Source: Casuarina equisetifolia | Lineage: Eukaryota; Streptophyta; Magnoliopsida; Fagales; Casuarinaceae | DNA: 64,000 bases | NCBI GenBank assembly: GCA_028551475.1 | Contig: CM052358.1 | Span: 21,044,853 to 21,108,852, forward strand | Direction of reading: 5' to 3' | Shown: positions 45,425 through 58,620 of the stretch, piece after piece | Layout of the letters: each line of letters begins with the position of its first letter | How positions within the stretch are numbered: the stretch's first letter is position 1 | The notes under the pieces: model-generated | The model's database searches: none | What the model was told of the DNA's origin: nothing | What the model saw: the letters and a program-made list of their open reading frames with translations, nothing else | Position numbers and translations under genes: made by a program

Positions 45425-46412
45425 AAGTTGAGTAGGTATTTCTCCATCAATAAAGTTATTACTAAGGTTAAGGGTATATAGGTAACTAAGGTAAACTATT
45501 TGAGAAGGGATTGCTCTAATGAGATTGTTACAATTAAGCCTCAAATCCTTAGACTCCTTTAATTACCTATTTCTACAGGGATTGAACTGTTGATTTGATT
45601 TTGATAAAGGAACAAAAATTATAAATTAGTTAAACAACCTACACTTGAAGGAATTTAACCATTAAGCTTGTTATACCTAAGAACCAAAACATTCTAGTTT
45701 TTCATGTTTACTATTTCTAGGGGAATCGAACCATTAATATGATTTGAATGAAAATTCAAAAATTCCAAATTAGTGAGATGACCTACAATTGAGGGAGTTG
45801 ACCACTAAGGTTGTTACTTTAGAGGCATAATTGATCCAACTTTTTAAGTTTCCTATTTCTATTGGAATGGAACCATTGATTTGATTCAAATAAAAATTCA
45901 ACTAATTTAAATTTTTTAATAGACCTAAAAGTTAAAGGGATTTGACCAATGAAGTTGTTATGATGGAGGATCAACCACTGTAAACTCTCTATGGTTCTTA
46001 TTTTTGGGGAATGTGGCCACTTATTTGGTTTGAGTGAAGATTCAAATTATCCAAATTGGTTAATTGACCTATAGTTAAAGGGATTTGATTAAAAGAAACC
46101 GCTTTAATTATGTGAGGTATGTAAGGGAGAAAGGAAGCTTACTTGTCAAATTGTTATTGGATAGATCTAGATAAGTGAGATTGGATTGAGGACCTATCTA
46201 AAGTAAGATACTCCCCCAAAGTTGATTTCCATGAAGATCAAGATGGACTAAGTGAGGGAAGATAGACAAGTTAAGATTCAACTTATGCAAATAAAGCCGA
46301 TTCCTTTAGTCAAACTTTATGATGCTTTCACTAGTATTGGTGAGGGTACTCCACCATCCACACTTTAATAGAGCTTTTGCTTCAAGTTCCAACATAATGC
46401 TTTAGATGCAAT
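45425..46412 (-). pseudogene. LRR receptor kinase pseudogene, 5' part (LRRs)
   Basis: The minus strand reads LELEAKALLKCGWWSTLTNT and then FPHLVHLDLHGNQLWGSI, NLTYLDLSNNNLT and LNLSNNFIDGEIPTQLG. These are plant extracellular LRRs after the typical N-terminal cap of MIK2-like kinases. Stops and frameshifts break nearly every repeat. The last repeat stops at the GTGCC target duplication and resumes at 36949. A 64-codon frame just upstream (46623-46429) may be remnant promoter or signal region. Confidence 0.8.
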
Positions 46413-47304
46413 AACAAACTAGAGTGTTCTATCTAAAGGTTGAGCAAAGAATAAGAGACAGGTAAGCCATCCTAAGACCGTTATAGAAATTGTAACTAAG
46501 GGTGCCATGGCTAAGTGCTCCATTGATGAGAGCAATGGCCAAGAATTGCTTATTATGATAAAGATTAGGAAACTTAAATAAGAAAATTGCAGTGTGACGT
46601 GAGGGTAGAAGGTTCAGGTCCACCTTTCACCAAAAGATTTTATTAGGGAAATTATTTAAACTTGTAAGGCACATTATGAGTATCTTTCTTTCTAAGGTGG
46701 GATTTTATTATCTAATACTCCTTGTAGTTTAAATTCAGTCTTTTATTCGTGAAGACCATAGTGAAAGACTTGGTTCCTTTGTGGAAACAAGTTGGAAAAT
46801 ATAAATGAAATACTAGATTTGATATGCCTTCTTTTTTAACATGAGACTTTATTATCCAATACAAAACTATAGACTTGTAGTTAAAATTAAGTTCAAATTG
46901 ATAGTGTTTGAGCTAATGAAGGAAATGAGTGAAGGTAGGAGGAACATTAACGTACTAAACTAAATGGTTCTAGATCTTTTGATAACAACAAACAAAAGCT
47001 TACAAGGATCTTGATGAACAATAGACAAGGATAGAACATTGTGGAGACATTCCTACATGCTGATATTTAAACAACATTCCTACCTATTGAATCCTAGGTG
47101 TCCATACTATAGAACTTACAAAAGTCGTGGCCTCTCTACTAGGCTCAAGTTTCCAAGTCTTCTTGCACAAGTTTTTTAGCTTTATACTTTAGTCATTTCT
47201 CACCTTTACTTTATGTCTACTCCTTCCTACTTCATTAAATGGAGAATGCATGTTCATCACTTGCAAAGGGTTCATGTTGTGCAGAAAACCTTGTCAACTT
47301 TAAC
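46413..47304. other. AT-rich spacer, possible LTR of the second copia relic
   Basis: On the minus strand a purine run, AAGGAAGGG, is followed at 47305 by TGTTAAAGTTGAC, as expected for a polypurine tract and LTR start behind RNase H. The other LTR end was not found. Otherwise there is no gene. Confidence 0.35.
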
Positions 47305-48140
47305 ACCCTTCCTTGATAGAGTTTGTAGTTACCCCGATCATCTCTCTCAACTTTTCATGTTAAGCTTGGGAAAGCCCTTTTGTGAACAAATCAGCCATCT
47401 GATCACAACTTTTATAGAAACTAAATTTGATTTCCTTAGCTTCAACTAATTCCCGAACATAGTGCACTTTAATGGAGATATGCTTCCTCCTTGAGTGATG
47501 ACGAGGGTTTTTAGTCATTGCAATAGTTGACTTGCTGTCACTATAGATTATAGTTTCATTCTTAAAGCTTAAGTCCAATTTCCATGAGAAGTTTGTGTAG
47601 CCAAACAACCTAGCATGCAGTAGAAGATGCAGCAATGTACTCGACCTCTGCAGTGGATAAGGACACAGAACTTTACTTTTTTGTGGACCAAGAAATTGCT
47701 AATGATCCTAGACCAAAGACAAAACCACTTGTGCTTTTTGAATCTTTCTTGTTTCTAGCCTAATCACTATCATATTATCCAATTAAAGCAAAGTCTTCTG
47801 CTTTGTTGTAAGGTAAACCGAAATCAATAGTTCCACAGATGTACCTCAAAATGTGTTTAAGCTTGCATATATGAGCTTTAGTTGGATTTTGCATTTGCCT
47901 AGATAGTATGGAAATAGAGAATAGAATATCCGGGTGAGTGGTTGTTTCGTATAAGAGACTTCCCACCAAACTCCGATAGGTAGTCCCACATGCCTCGCCT
48001 AAAGCATCATTAGGAATCACTTTCTCACTTGGCATGATTGGAGTGCTAATTGGATTGCATTCTACCATTTTGTACTTGAACAATAAGCTATTAACAAATT
48101 TGCTTTGTGAAATGAATATACTAGCTTTTGTTTAAAGAGC

Positions 48141-49946
48141 TGTTGAAATATATTTTAATGAAATTAGAATAAATTAACATTATGATGATGAAAAAAATAG
48201 GAATTATAATATGAAAATATTATAATCTTTGGTTGCTTATTTAATAGGTTTTTATAAGAAAAATAGGAATTATAATATGAGAATATTATAATTAAAATTA
48301 TTATTTGATTGTTTGTTGGTTTAAATAAGAAAAATGATGTTAAAATACTATTGTAGGAAATGGGTTAATTTTGTGTAAGCCCAGCCCAAAGGCATGTCTT
48401 AATCCAGTAAGCTAACAAGCCCGAATGTGCATCACCTAGTCTAGTGCACGACCTAAAGGCCTACGCAAGCCCAGACCTAACAATCTTCATGCGACCTAAC
48501 CTAGCACAAACAAGACTCATGAAATGAGACCTAGGCCTAATGTAAACCAGCCTAGTCTAGGTGTGTGACCTATAGCAACCAGCGTGACCTATGACCCAAC
48601 TGCACACACGTGACCCACAAAGCTATCCATGCCCGCAACCCGTTCTCTCGACCTAGTGACGCCATGACTTCAACATAAAATTTGGCCGCCTTAAACTTCT
48701 TTGATCAAGCTAAAAAATGGCTCATTGGAAAGCTAATAGAGAGGAGAACATTTCTATGAAGAAAAATCAAAGACCCACTACTCAAAGAAGATTAATTTGA
48801 AGAGATTAAGGAGTTCTTTGCAGTTTGTGACCTAACTACTTAGAAGAGAAATTAAAAGCAGATTAAAGAGTTTTTGAAGCAAAAATGATGGGGCTTTTGA
48901 AGAGAAGAAGTTGATCTATCAATATTTGAAGCACCCATAATGATTTGATTCAAGATTGAAGAGATTTCATGAAGGTTAGAGTTTGACTAGAGTTTGACCA
49001 GAGTTTGACCTGTGTTTAACCCTTTTTTTGGTCTACTAAGCTCTAAATTAATCATTTAAGTTATGGACTAAATGGTAGTGGTTTTTAGGAAAATTTTGAA
49101 TGCTCTTAGAGATAGAATGCATTTTAGTCTCCTTCCTCTCTTAACAGCTCAAAAATGAAGAAAAAGAAGATGAAAATTAGGGCTCTAATGGGAAGAAGAG
49201 GTGACTTGCTTTAGAGGTGTCAAAACAGCTCTTTGAATTGAAATGTGAGTTATTCTAAATCTATTTAAGTGCATCTTACTCACCATTGTTTGGGGGGTTT
49301 GAAAATCATAGAGAAAGGAAGCAACTTACAGAAACTCATACTCTTCACTCAAGCATCTTCAAGTTTATGAATTTGCTTCTACATTTTGATGATTCTACTC
49401 TTAGCTTATTATTGCTTTCATACACTTGCTAGGAAATCATATTGCTTTTTAATTCATATCATATTTGAGTTGATTTCATACGAGTGAACAATGTTAGGGT
49501 TCATGTGAATTTGGGGCTTTTGTCCATATCATCTTGTATAAGTCTTTAGCACTTGTTTGAAGCTTTTGAACTTGAATTCATATCTTACAAAAGCTGAATT
49601 TGAAATTTGTAATTAATTGTTACTTATTGCTAAAACTTCTTGGGGAGAATTTGTAATTAGAATTGAAAGAGTGGTTCTCTCTTGTAACTAGGATTTAGGG
49701 AGTAGTTCTCCCTTGTAATCAATTTGTGAATTGATTGGAGAGTGACTTTAGCATGTTGTTGCTAGAGTGAGGTGGAGTAGTTGCTAAGGTGGCTTAGGCT
49801 GAACCACCTTCCAAAAATCTATTTCTTTGTCCTGTGTGATAATCTTGTTTGCAGCATTGATTGTTTAATATAAAAAAAATGAAAAAGACCAAAAGTTTTT
49901 GATAAACCTAATTCACCCCCCTCTTAGGTTGTTATAAGATCTAATA
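48141..49946 (+). mobile_element. Solo LTR nested in the second copia relic, about 1.8 kb
   Basis: It starts TGTTGAAATA and ends with AATTCACCCCCCTCTTAGG ... TCTAATA. It separates RT codons GLEV (right) from TKASIFISQSKF (left), which adjoin in intact copia RT. It is related to the LTR at 33593-35487. No matching target duplication is visible, so the ends are approximate. Confidence 0.65.
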
Positions 49947-50152
49947 GTAACTTCCAATCCAAGGAAGAAATTCATAGTTCCCATGTCATTCATCTCAAAG
50001 GTTTTCATCATGTGGGACTTGAATTGGTTCATATGTGCAACACCATTTCCCATGAAAATTGCATCATTCGCATCAATGGAAACCAAGAGAAATGGATTAC
50101 CTTCATAGGAAGTGAAGAGTGTTGATTCACTTTGACAATGTGAGAAACCATT

Positions 50153-51650
50153 TGTTGAAAATCATGTGTTTATATGTTTTGTTGAGAAAAATTTTATTAT
50201 GTTGAATATATGAATTTGTGTGCATATATTAAATATCAAAAGAAGTAAAAGGTGTGCAAATTATAATATCAACTAATGATATTATAAAGTAGCCGATTTC
50301 CTACATTCCATTATCAAACATCAAATATGAAGTTAAAATGAATTATTTTATGTGTGTTTTAATTAGTAAAATAATTCATATTTTTGTTTATATTAAGAGA
50401 ATGTGATACTTGGAAATGGTATGCTTATAGGTACATTTGAAGGATAAAGGCATGCTACTTATTCAAGTTAAGAATGATAGAGTACATATCATTATTGGAC
50501 TAACCATATATATATATATTTGATGGCTCGTTAAGCTGAAGCCTGCAGAACTTAGCCCGAATGCCTAGACGGCTTGTGAAGCTGAAGCTTGCAAAATTCA
50601 GCCTGAGTGCATGGACAACCCATGAAGCTGAAGCCTGTGAAGCTGAAGCCCGAGCGCATGGATAGCTTGTGAAGCTGAAGGTCGAGTGTATATCACTTAA
50701 ATGAAACGGAAGCATTTCATTTTGATAAGAGCTTAAGCTCTTATGTTGAACAGCCTGAAGCCCTAACTGCACACTCGATCGAAGCCATCCTCCTCCTCTC
50801 TTCTCTCTCTCAATTGCCAACTCACCAATGAGAAGAAGAATGAAGCAATAGATTGTCATAACGGGTATCTACTGCAAAAATTGTCATCCCTGCAGCTGTG
50901 TGATGTCGTGTCTATCAAATCTCAACGGAAGAAATTCAAACAGGTTTGAACCGAAACCCTAAAGTGTTCAAGGTTTGAAAATTTGCTATAAAAGGGAGCT
51001 TCGGGTGAATGTTTGAGTGGTTGATCGACATATATTGTTGATTTGATTAAAAGAGATTGAAGCTTTAAATCATTTGTTCTCACTGCTGTGTTTCTTCAAT
51101 CCTTGAAGAAAGAGATAATCTTTGGTGATATTTCCCAAATTCATTATCTTATGAATATCAATTGATAGATTGATCTTTGTATGTGCTAGATTTTCTTATG
51201 AAAATTAAGGATTTCATGATTAGAGCTTGAATTAATTCTTCATACATTTAATTAGCTTTCTGATAAGCTTAATTCCTCACTCATATTACATATTTGAGGA
51301 TTAGCTTAATGTATTAAGGTTTTACAAACCTAACTTTGTAACCGAGAATTAAATTAACTCCTTTTTAAGGACTTGTGAGGTGTAGGATAGGAGTTCTCCT
51401 AGCTTGAAGTAAAGTAGATTTTAACATGGTTTAAGTTGAAGGAGAAGAGGGTGGAAGTAGGTGAAAAGTGCTGAACCACCGTATAATTCTTTAAGCCTGA
51501 TTATTTTGTCTTTATTCCTATTTATATGCTTTGATACTGCTGTGATAATTAACAACATTGTATGATTATTTAAAAAAAGGGATTTATTACAACATAAATT
51601 CTAAATATCCAATTCAACCCCCTCTTTTTGGATAGCCATAAAACCTAACA
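50153..51650 (+). mobile_element. Solo LTR nested in the second copia relic, 1498 bp
   Basis: It begins TGTTGAAAATC and ends CCTAACA, with CCATT on both sides (50148-50152 and 51651-51655). It has the same family traits as the LTRs of the 8.47-kb element, in opposite orientation (AGTAAAAGGTGTGCAAATTA; CAATTCAACCCCCTCTTTTT). Removing it and one CCATT restores the continuity of the copia RT. Confidence 0.88.
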
Positions 51651-53761
51651 CCATTCTCAAAGAAATTGCTTGTAATCTTGTTGTACCATGCCCATGGGGC
51701 TTACCTTAGACCATATAATGCTTTCCAAAGCTTGAGAACCTTCCCTTTCCAATTGTGCAACTGGGAAAAACATTTCACCAAAGTTTGGTTTAGGTATCTG
51801 GGAATACCCTTTAGCCACAACTCTAGCTTTGTGTTTGAATATTTTTGTTGCAACATTAGCTTTTGTTTTGAAGATCCATTTTAGGCCTACTATTTTCATT
51901 TCTGTCATTAGATTAACAAGAAACCATGTGTTGTTTCTTATGATTGTCTTCATTTCTTCATCCATAACTACTTGTCATTTTCCATCTTATCTTGCTTCCT
52001 TACAGGTCATAGCCTTCAGCGTTGCAAAGTTGCAACTTTCATAGTGTCATTGAGGTTCTTCATTCGGATAGGGCTTATATTAGAAAATTCTCGTTCAACC
52101 TCACTTCACTCATTGGAACAGTTAATGGAGGGAGAAAATGAGTGTCTAACATGGTCAAAAGGAGTACATGGCTTTGAGTTCACTTTGTTAGACACATCCT
52201 TCTCTTCAACCTTTTCATTTCCATTTGTGATGACACATGGTAAAAAGGTGCCATGTCCTTACTGCATTTTTTACTCCTAATCCCACGTGGTTTCTTCATT
52301 AATCATAAGGTCTCTACTAATCAAAACTTTCTCTATGAGTAGGTTGTACAAATGGTAAGCCTTTGAATCATGACTATACCTAAGAAACACCCTAACTTTT
52401 ACTCTATTATCCAACTTAGTCCACAACTGCTTGGGAACATGTATATAGCATACACTTTCAAAGACCTTCATATGATCAACTAAAGGTTTCCTACCTTTCC
52501 ATGCCTTAAATGGAGTCATTCCTTTTAAGGCATAAGTAAGGCTCTAGTTGAGTATATAGACTGTTGTATTCACTACCTCTCCCCAAAATTCTTTGGGAAT
52601 ATTTTTTTTCCTACATCATGCTTCGAGCTAAATTCAACACTAATGATTCTTTCTTTCTACAGTGCCATTTTGTTGCAATATGAAGCTAGCTATGAGTTGA
52701 TGTTAAAGTCCTTACTTGACATAATATTGGTTGAACTCAAAGGAAAGATATTCTCTTCATTGATCAAATCATATTATTTTTATATGCTTTCATGTTTCCT
52801 TTTTTGGTTGAGCTTTAAATTGCAAGAATGTTTGAAACACAGTAGGTTTTTCTTTGAGAAAGTAAACCCAATAATACCTTGAGGCATCATCAATAAAAAG
52901 TAAAAAGTATTTGTTTCTTTCTTTGGTGAGTGTTTTCATAGGCCCACAAACATTTGTATGTATAAGCTCAAGTAGTGTTGTGAGCTTCTCCTCGATTTTT
53001 GTTGAGAAGGGTCTTTTAGTACTTTTCATGAGCTAATAGCTTTGACAAATAGTCTTTCCATGTTTTATTTATGGTAAGACTTCCACCATTCCATGCTTGT
53101 AAAGTTCTTCATGAGCATCAACATTAAGATGGCCAAATCTACAATACATAACCAACTCTTGTCTTCTTCAAGATTTAGAGCTTCTTGATTAGTTTTTGCT
53201 CCATAAGCCACATACTCAAAGGAAATTGGAAAGTTCCTTGAGCTCTTTCATGTAAATAGTGGCAATTTCACTTGCCATATTTGAGTCATCAAAGATCCTA
53301 CATGAATAACCTTTAAACAATAAGACACACCCTCCTTCCATCATTTACCCTACACTTAATAGATTGGAGTTGAGAGCAAGTACAAGTAGCACATCCTTAA
53401 TGACTTTCACCCCTTAAGACGTCAGAATAGATATAGCTCCTTTACCTGTTATTTCTACAAAACAATCATCTCCAAGTCTCACTCTTGACTTATAGGAACG
53501 ATCTAGTTGGCTAAAGATATGGTCATAAGGAGACATGTGGTTTGTACAGCCACTATCTATAAACCACACTCTATGATCTGAGCATAAGGCTGACAAGCTA
53601 GCAAGAAAAAGGGTAGGTTCACTCAATTCTTCTTCCATTTCAACTAGTTTTGCTTGCTGAGTCTCCTTGGATCTACAATTTTTTTCAATATGACTGAACC
53701 TTTGGCAATACCTACATTGTGGTTTGCCTTTATTGATGATGAAGGAGATATGTTTGTATGG

Positions 53762-54400
53762 GGACCTATCTTGGGATTTGAAATCCCAAGATGGTTCAAC
53801 CATAGAAGCACCAATCCTTTAGGAAAAATTCAATTCCATGTAGATTTGGATTCAAAATACAGGAATATGGGATTAGCTTTGTTCGTCATTTATCAAATTC
53901 ATGAGCATGAGGATTCAAATTGTGGCATTTCTGGATGTAGTAATTCCATATTGCCTGAGTTTGTTTGCTGATTACAGGCCTCTAGTATTTGTTAAGAGGT
54001 GGCCTTGGTCTTCTGTGTTCCTAAAGTCCCTTTTGTTAGCCCAAATGGATTTTGGGCCTATATACCAGACGATTTGTTTTATTTTAAAGGGTTGGGTTTA
54101 GACAGACCTCACAATCTTGAGGCTTCAATTGAAACAAGTAGCTCAAATATAGAGATAATGGAGTGTGGCATACGCTTGGTAACTAAGCATAATATTTTAG
54201 AGTTTTTTGATATTCTTGGTAGCATTTCTCTAAAGGTTTGGAATTAAAAAACTATGAAGATTTTAAATTTAAATTGTTTGTTGGTGGTAATGGTAGCAGT
54301 GAATCATGGATTTCCAATGTTGAGAAGAAATCAAGTGATTGTGATGATGTGGGGTACATTACGTACATAAGTAGGATGTTTAAGAGGTTTCTAAGGTTCT
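53762..54400 (+). pseudogene. TIR-NBS-LRR resistance gene, C-terminal relic
   Basis: The plus strand reads GPILGFEIPRWFNHRST, GKIQFHVDLDSKYRN and, after two stops in the same frame, ALVFCVPKVPFVSPNGFWAY with LEASIETSSSNIEIMECGIR. This is the post-LRR (C-JID) layout of plant TNL proteins (PGSEIPEWF ... GFA ... I.ECG.R). A frameshift near 54235 is followed by GLELKNYEDF and more open sequence to about 54400, a stretch partly repeated at 54405-54520. The TIR, NBS and LRR parts are absent. TNLs are cytoplasmic immune receptors. Confidence 0.75.
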
Positions 54401-55814
54401 AGTAGCATTTCTTCAAATGGTTTAGAATTACAAAATCTTGAGGATTTTAATTCTTTTGGAGCGGGTTATTGTTTGTGAACAAATCTATTGTGATGATAAG
54501 AGAGAATCAAGTGATCGTGAAGATGAGAGCGCATGAAAGGCTGAATTGAATGAAAGAAGGTTGTTATCTTCCATTTTGCTTTCGCTTTCTTGTTCCGACG
54601 CTAGATGGATGCTCCTTCCAGATACCCTTGTTGCATCAACCACCTGTCACTCTTGATGCCAACGGTAACCTTTTTTCACTCCTTTGCAATTCGTGCAAAG
54701 CCAAACAGTGGGATAACCTTTATATTTCTCACCTACTTGTTACCAATACAGCATTTTTGTTTGTCCCATTGACTTACCAATAAATTTTTTATTTGAATAT
54801 TTTTTAGTTTACAATAGAGTTCAGCAAATTTGGATACATTGATTTGGGTGGCATACATTGTTAATTAGGGCTTTTTGTTCGTCAAATGTTTTTCAGTTTT
54901 GTTTTTCAATTATGAGCTTACTAAATTGAATCTTTCTCAACCTGGAAGTGATTTGTACTAAAAACGGTTAAATTTTATGGCAATCTTCATAAAATTTTAT
55001 TTGATTGGAATATTTATGAATAATTTAGTAAATGCTTTATTGCAAATTCAACCATTAGGCCACAATTTATTCATGAAAAATTGTGATTTATAATTTATTC
55101 ATCTTTAATAATTAATTTTGTTATAAATGTGCTATGAAAGGTCAAATTAATTTCTACAATTCTTTTAGCTATTTTCATTTGGTAATTTTATTTGTATTAC
55201 ACACTTTTGATAAAATCATATTCAATATTTTATAATTTATTAGAGATTTCGTTGTTCAATTAGAAATACATCCATGCATATGTGCACTAATTATAACAAC
55301 CATATTATGTTGATCAAGTCTTAAGTTTTTAATATTGATATAAAGAAAACTTTATCTTCTGATATTATTTTTCTAATTCTTTATAACATATGTAGGTCAT
55401 TTCTTTTTTTTATGTTATTTTATGATAGTGTTTCAAGTATAGACTTTTAAAGCCACGATTATGTGTAATGAAACAGAATGCTCCTATGTGAATAAAATGA
55501 TGTATTGTATTGTGTGGATTAGAATCTCTAAACCATCAAGCCCTATCCACTCTGCCTTTTGAATTGTAACATAAATGATTGTTTTTTATGTGACTAGAGA
55601 ATTAAGAGCTTTACTTTTCACACAACAACTTCGCGATACCAAACAATAGAGTGGCCCCAGAAACTTGGAGTTCTTTCTATGATGCTTTACAGTAAGTTTT
55701 GAAATGAGTATATATATATATTTTTTGGTGAAAGGTTAAGAATTATATATCACTATAGAAAATTACAAGATTGTTCAATTTCATCATTATTATTTAAGCT
55801 CAAACACTGCATTT
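54401..55814. other. AT-rich intergenic stretch, no gene recognised
   Basis: It contains a 77-codon frame at 54550-54783 without motif and AT-rich sequence with a short (AT)n run near 55710. Confidence 0.4.
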
Positions 55815-56960
55815 ATCAAATTCTAAAGTTCTTGTAAGAATTTATTATAATTTATTGGCTTTACTCCTCTGATAGATGAAATCTTCCCTCTTACGTCCTT
55901 TTTGATTTTAGCAATAATGGTTAAACTATCTAGACTTTTATCATTGAATCTTTTTCTCTTTCTTTCCCTCCAAATGTGATACAATACGACCTTGAAAGAT
56001 ATACTGAACATGGTTGCTACAATACTCTTACTCTTAACAACCTTAATCATCCACCATATTTTAGCTTTCTAGTGTTCAATTTTTCGAGTTAATCTATTCA
56101 TACCTAACAGAGCCTTTCATATGTAATTTGTGAACCTAAATTTAAAAAATAAATGTTATTGTGATTCTTCTCCTTGTTGGCAAAGATTGCATTATAGGTC
56201 CATTGAGCTATTCTATACAGCCACACAATTTGTTATTGATAATTTGCCTTTTAAAATGATCCAACATATAAAATTATGCTTTGGTACTTCTTCTTTCCAT
56301 ACAAGTCTTGCCCATTCAATATCTTTTTTGTACTCTCTTAGTGCTACATAACTTTTAGCAATAATGTATTTTGAGTCTGTCACTAATTGTGTGAGTTCAC
56401 TTCTTACTTGTAAAATATTCCTAAAACTCAAAGCTAGTGATCCTTTCATCTCAACTTCTAATACATTTTTTCCCTTCAAATTTTTTATTATCATCTATTC
56501 ATCCTATAAAAAGTTTGAGTTATTATGCATAAGAGACCATAAGAGTTTTCCAACTGCTACTTTATGCCACGTATGAATGTTTATCAAACCCAGTCCTTTA
56601 GAAATTTTAGGCCAATAGACTTCTTTCCATGTCACTTTTGCTACACATCATCCATTAGATTTACTTGCCCAAAAGAAGATTCTAATCCTTTTTTCAATTT
56701 CATAAAGTGTTTGTTTTGGCAGTAAAAAAATTTGCATCCAATATGTTTGCAAGAAGAATAGAACACTTTTTGCTAGTTGTAGTCTTCCCCTATAACTAAT
56801 ATGTTTAGACTCCCAACCTTCAATTCACCTCAATATTTTTTCTATCATGATTGTACAATCTAGATTGGAAAATCTTTTAGTAATCAATGGAATTCTCAAG
56901 TATTTAATAAGAAGTTGGCCTTCTTGGATAAGAATATGATCAAGTATTAAAGCCTTCTCC
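55815..56960 (-). mobile_element. L1-type LINE relic, 3' end of ORF2
   Basis: The minus strand reads YLRIPLITKRFSNLDC and SYRGRLQLAKSVLFFLQTYW, then AKVTWKEVYWPKISKGLGLI with NIHTWHKVAVGKLLW. A zf-RVT-like block, ARLVWKEEVPKHNFICWI, lies in 56494-56213, and LYHIWRERKRKRFN in 56050-55823. This order is that of the distal RT and C-terminal part of plant L1 ORF2. Stops and frameshifts are frequent, and the 5' part is missing, as usual for LINE insertions. Confidence 0.8.
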
Positions 56961-58437
56961 TGTTCAGACTTTGAAATTAGTATAGATAAGTGATTGAAAT
57001 TGGATTTGAAAAATTATCCTTTCATTCTTTGGGAGAAACTAAACACTTATATCACTTGATTATCTTTGGATTCAATGCCATGGGCTTTAATATATTAACA
57101 TACATTTGGCAATTATCTCCAAAAAAGCTATGTGATATTTAGTTTGCAATAAAAGGATAGGATGAAGGATGGAGAAGATGATGATGCCAAGATGAAATAG
57201 AAGAAATGGTAATTTCCATCCTCCATATTTTTTCCTAATTTGTGAAATTTTAGTAATTTTTCCTTCATTTATGATGTTATGAGAATAACATTTGAGCCAA
57301 CAATGACATGCGTTGCATGCTAGCCTTAAATTAAAAATTACTATATAAGAACTAGTGGGTTTACATGTGCATTATCTATTAGCTTAGCTGTTAATAAGGG
57401 CCCTACCAAATGGCTAGGGTTTAAGGCACCCCACACTTGCCTTCCCCTAATTACCTATCCAAAAAACTAGCAGGTTTACATACACCTTCAGTTACTAATA
57501 TTTTTCACTTGGTTTTAAGTCGGTATGAAATTATGTACTACAATGTTATGGAATGGAACAATGTTATATAAGATTTTGATACTTATGTATTATGATGTAA
57601 TATTAATGCATTAAATGGTGCCAAATTACTAATATTTGAACCAATTTTTGTGTGGCAAAATAAAGACAAGTACATCATGTTTTGTTGATAAATATTGGCA
57701 AATTTTTAATTCAAGTAAAATTTGTTGTGAAAAATTTCGCTTTATTTTGCCTTTGAGATACATTGTCTATCCTCTTTAATTATTGATGGTTTCCAGAAGT
57801 AATGTTTTCTTGGGTTGTTTTTAGGTATGGTAGAACCAATGAGTGGAAGATCCTTACATACTTTTTTTTGACTATTTTCCATTGAGAGTAGTGAATTGTA
57901 TTTTTTCGGTATGCTCTATTTTTTTTAAGTATATTGCTATTTGCCTGATGTTAAAAATGCTTATTGTAGGGAATGCTGTCTTACATATCAGCCACCAGCG
58001 TCTCTCCTTTGATACATAAACATGAAGAAGATTTAGAAACATTGTAAGCAACCATTTATATTTAGTTGATTCCAAAGTCTACGTTGAGTACTTGTTGAGT
58101 CCTTTTTGAGTTAGAATTGTACAAGTGATAAATAATTTCTTTCAAAATGGATTATCTAAAGTGCATTGGTTACTTGTTACTTGATCACTTTTCTTTAAAA
58201 GAGTATCCATTATTTTGCACGAAATTAGATATTTAATTATTTTGTATTAGAACATCTTGCTACTTAAAACTTGTACTATATTTAAGCTATATTTAAGACT
58301 CTCTTTTAGTTTTCAACATCTTAATTCGAAAATGAATGATTTTGTGTAAATAATATATAATTTTTGATGTTTCTAGATTTTTTTCAATAATAAATTTCTT
58401 TTAAATATTAGCCTTTCCTTCTTTTTATAAATATGTT
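56961..58437. other. AT-rich intergenic stretch, no gene recognised
   Basis: No coding frame with motif, RNA gene or element end is visible. The single 67-codon frame (58075-57872, minus) has no known domain. Confidence 0.4.
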
Positions 58438-58620
58438 GTCTACATGGTGGATTGTCTCTTGCTATTGAAACCCTTGATAACATCTATAATTTTGCTCATG
58501 TTCAAGAAGTTCTTCATGAGGGTCCTTGTGTGATCTTTTATCATTTGATGCAGATGATTGCTATGGTTGAGTATCTCACCCAAGATGTTGGAACACCTTT
58601 TTTCTTTTTCTTCCTTTCTT
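58438..58620 (+). pseudogene. PP2A-type Ser/Thr phosphatase catalytic subunit relic
   Basis: The plus strand reads [17 protein letters not shown] and VQEVLHEGP, the signature region of PP2A-type catalytic subunits (CLHGGLSPSLDTLDNI ... IQEVPHEGP). After loss of about one base, the next frame gives [13 protein letters not shown] and a stop, matching CDLLWSDPDDRCGWG. A weak C-terminal match (EPDPRRREP ... SRRTPD) may lie near 58735-58780. The upstream metal-binding GDxHG and GDxVDRG parts are absent. It is a short pseudogene fragment. Confidence 0.72.

Larger units (their letters stand above)
47305..53760 (-). mobile_element. Second Ty1/copia relic with nested solo LTRs
   Basis: From right to left on the minus strand: zinc knuckle CRYCQRFSHIEKNC and protease WFIDSGCTNHMS (53803-53414). 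Integrase pieces are at 53029-52790 (FIDDASRYYWVYFLKE) and 52519-52277. RT is at 51965-51657 and 50150-49947 (DANDAIFMGNGVAHM, MNFFLGLEV). Then come 48083-47775 (RSLVGSLLYETTTHPDI) and RNase H at 47635-47360 (YSDSKSTIAMTKNPRHHSRR). The RT has lost the segment between FFPVAQLE and LESIIW. Two solo LTRs interrupt it at 48141-49946 and 50153-51650. No 5' LTR is seen. Confidence 0.85.

Noticed and set aside
53768-53795. Short palindrome CTTGGGATTT-GA-AATCCCAAG as a regulatory site
   Set aside because: It falls at the junction of the copia gag and the TNL relic. A chance palindrome is the simpler reading.
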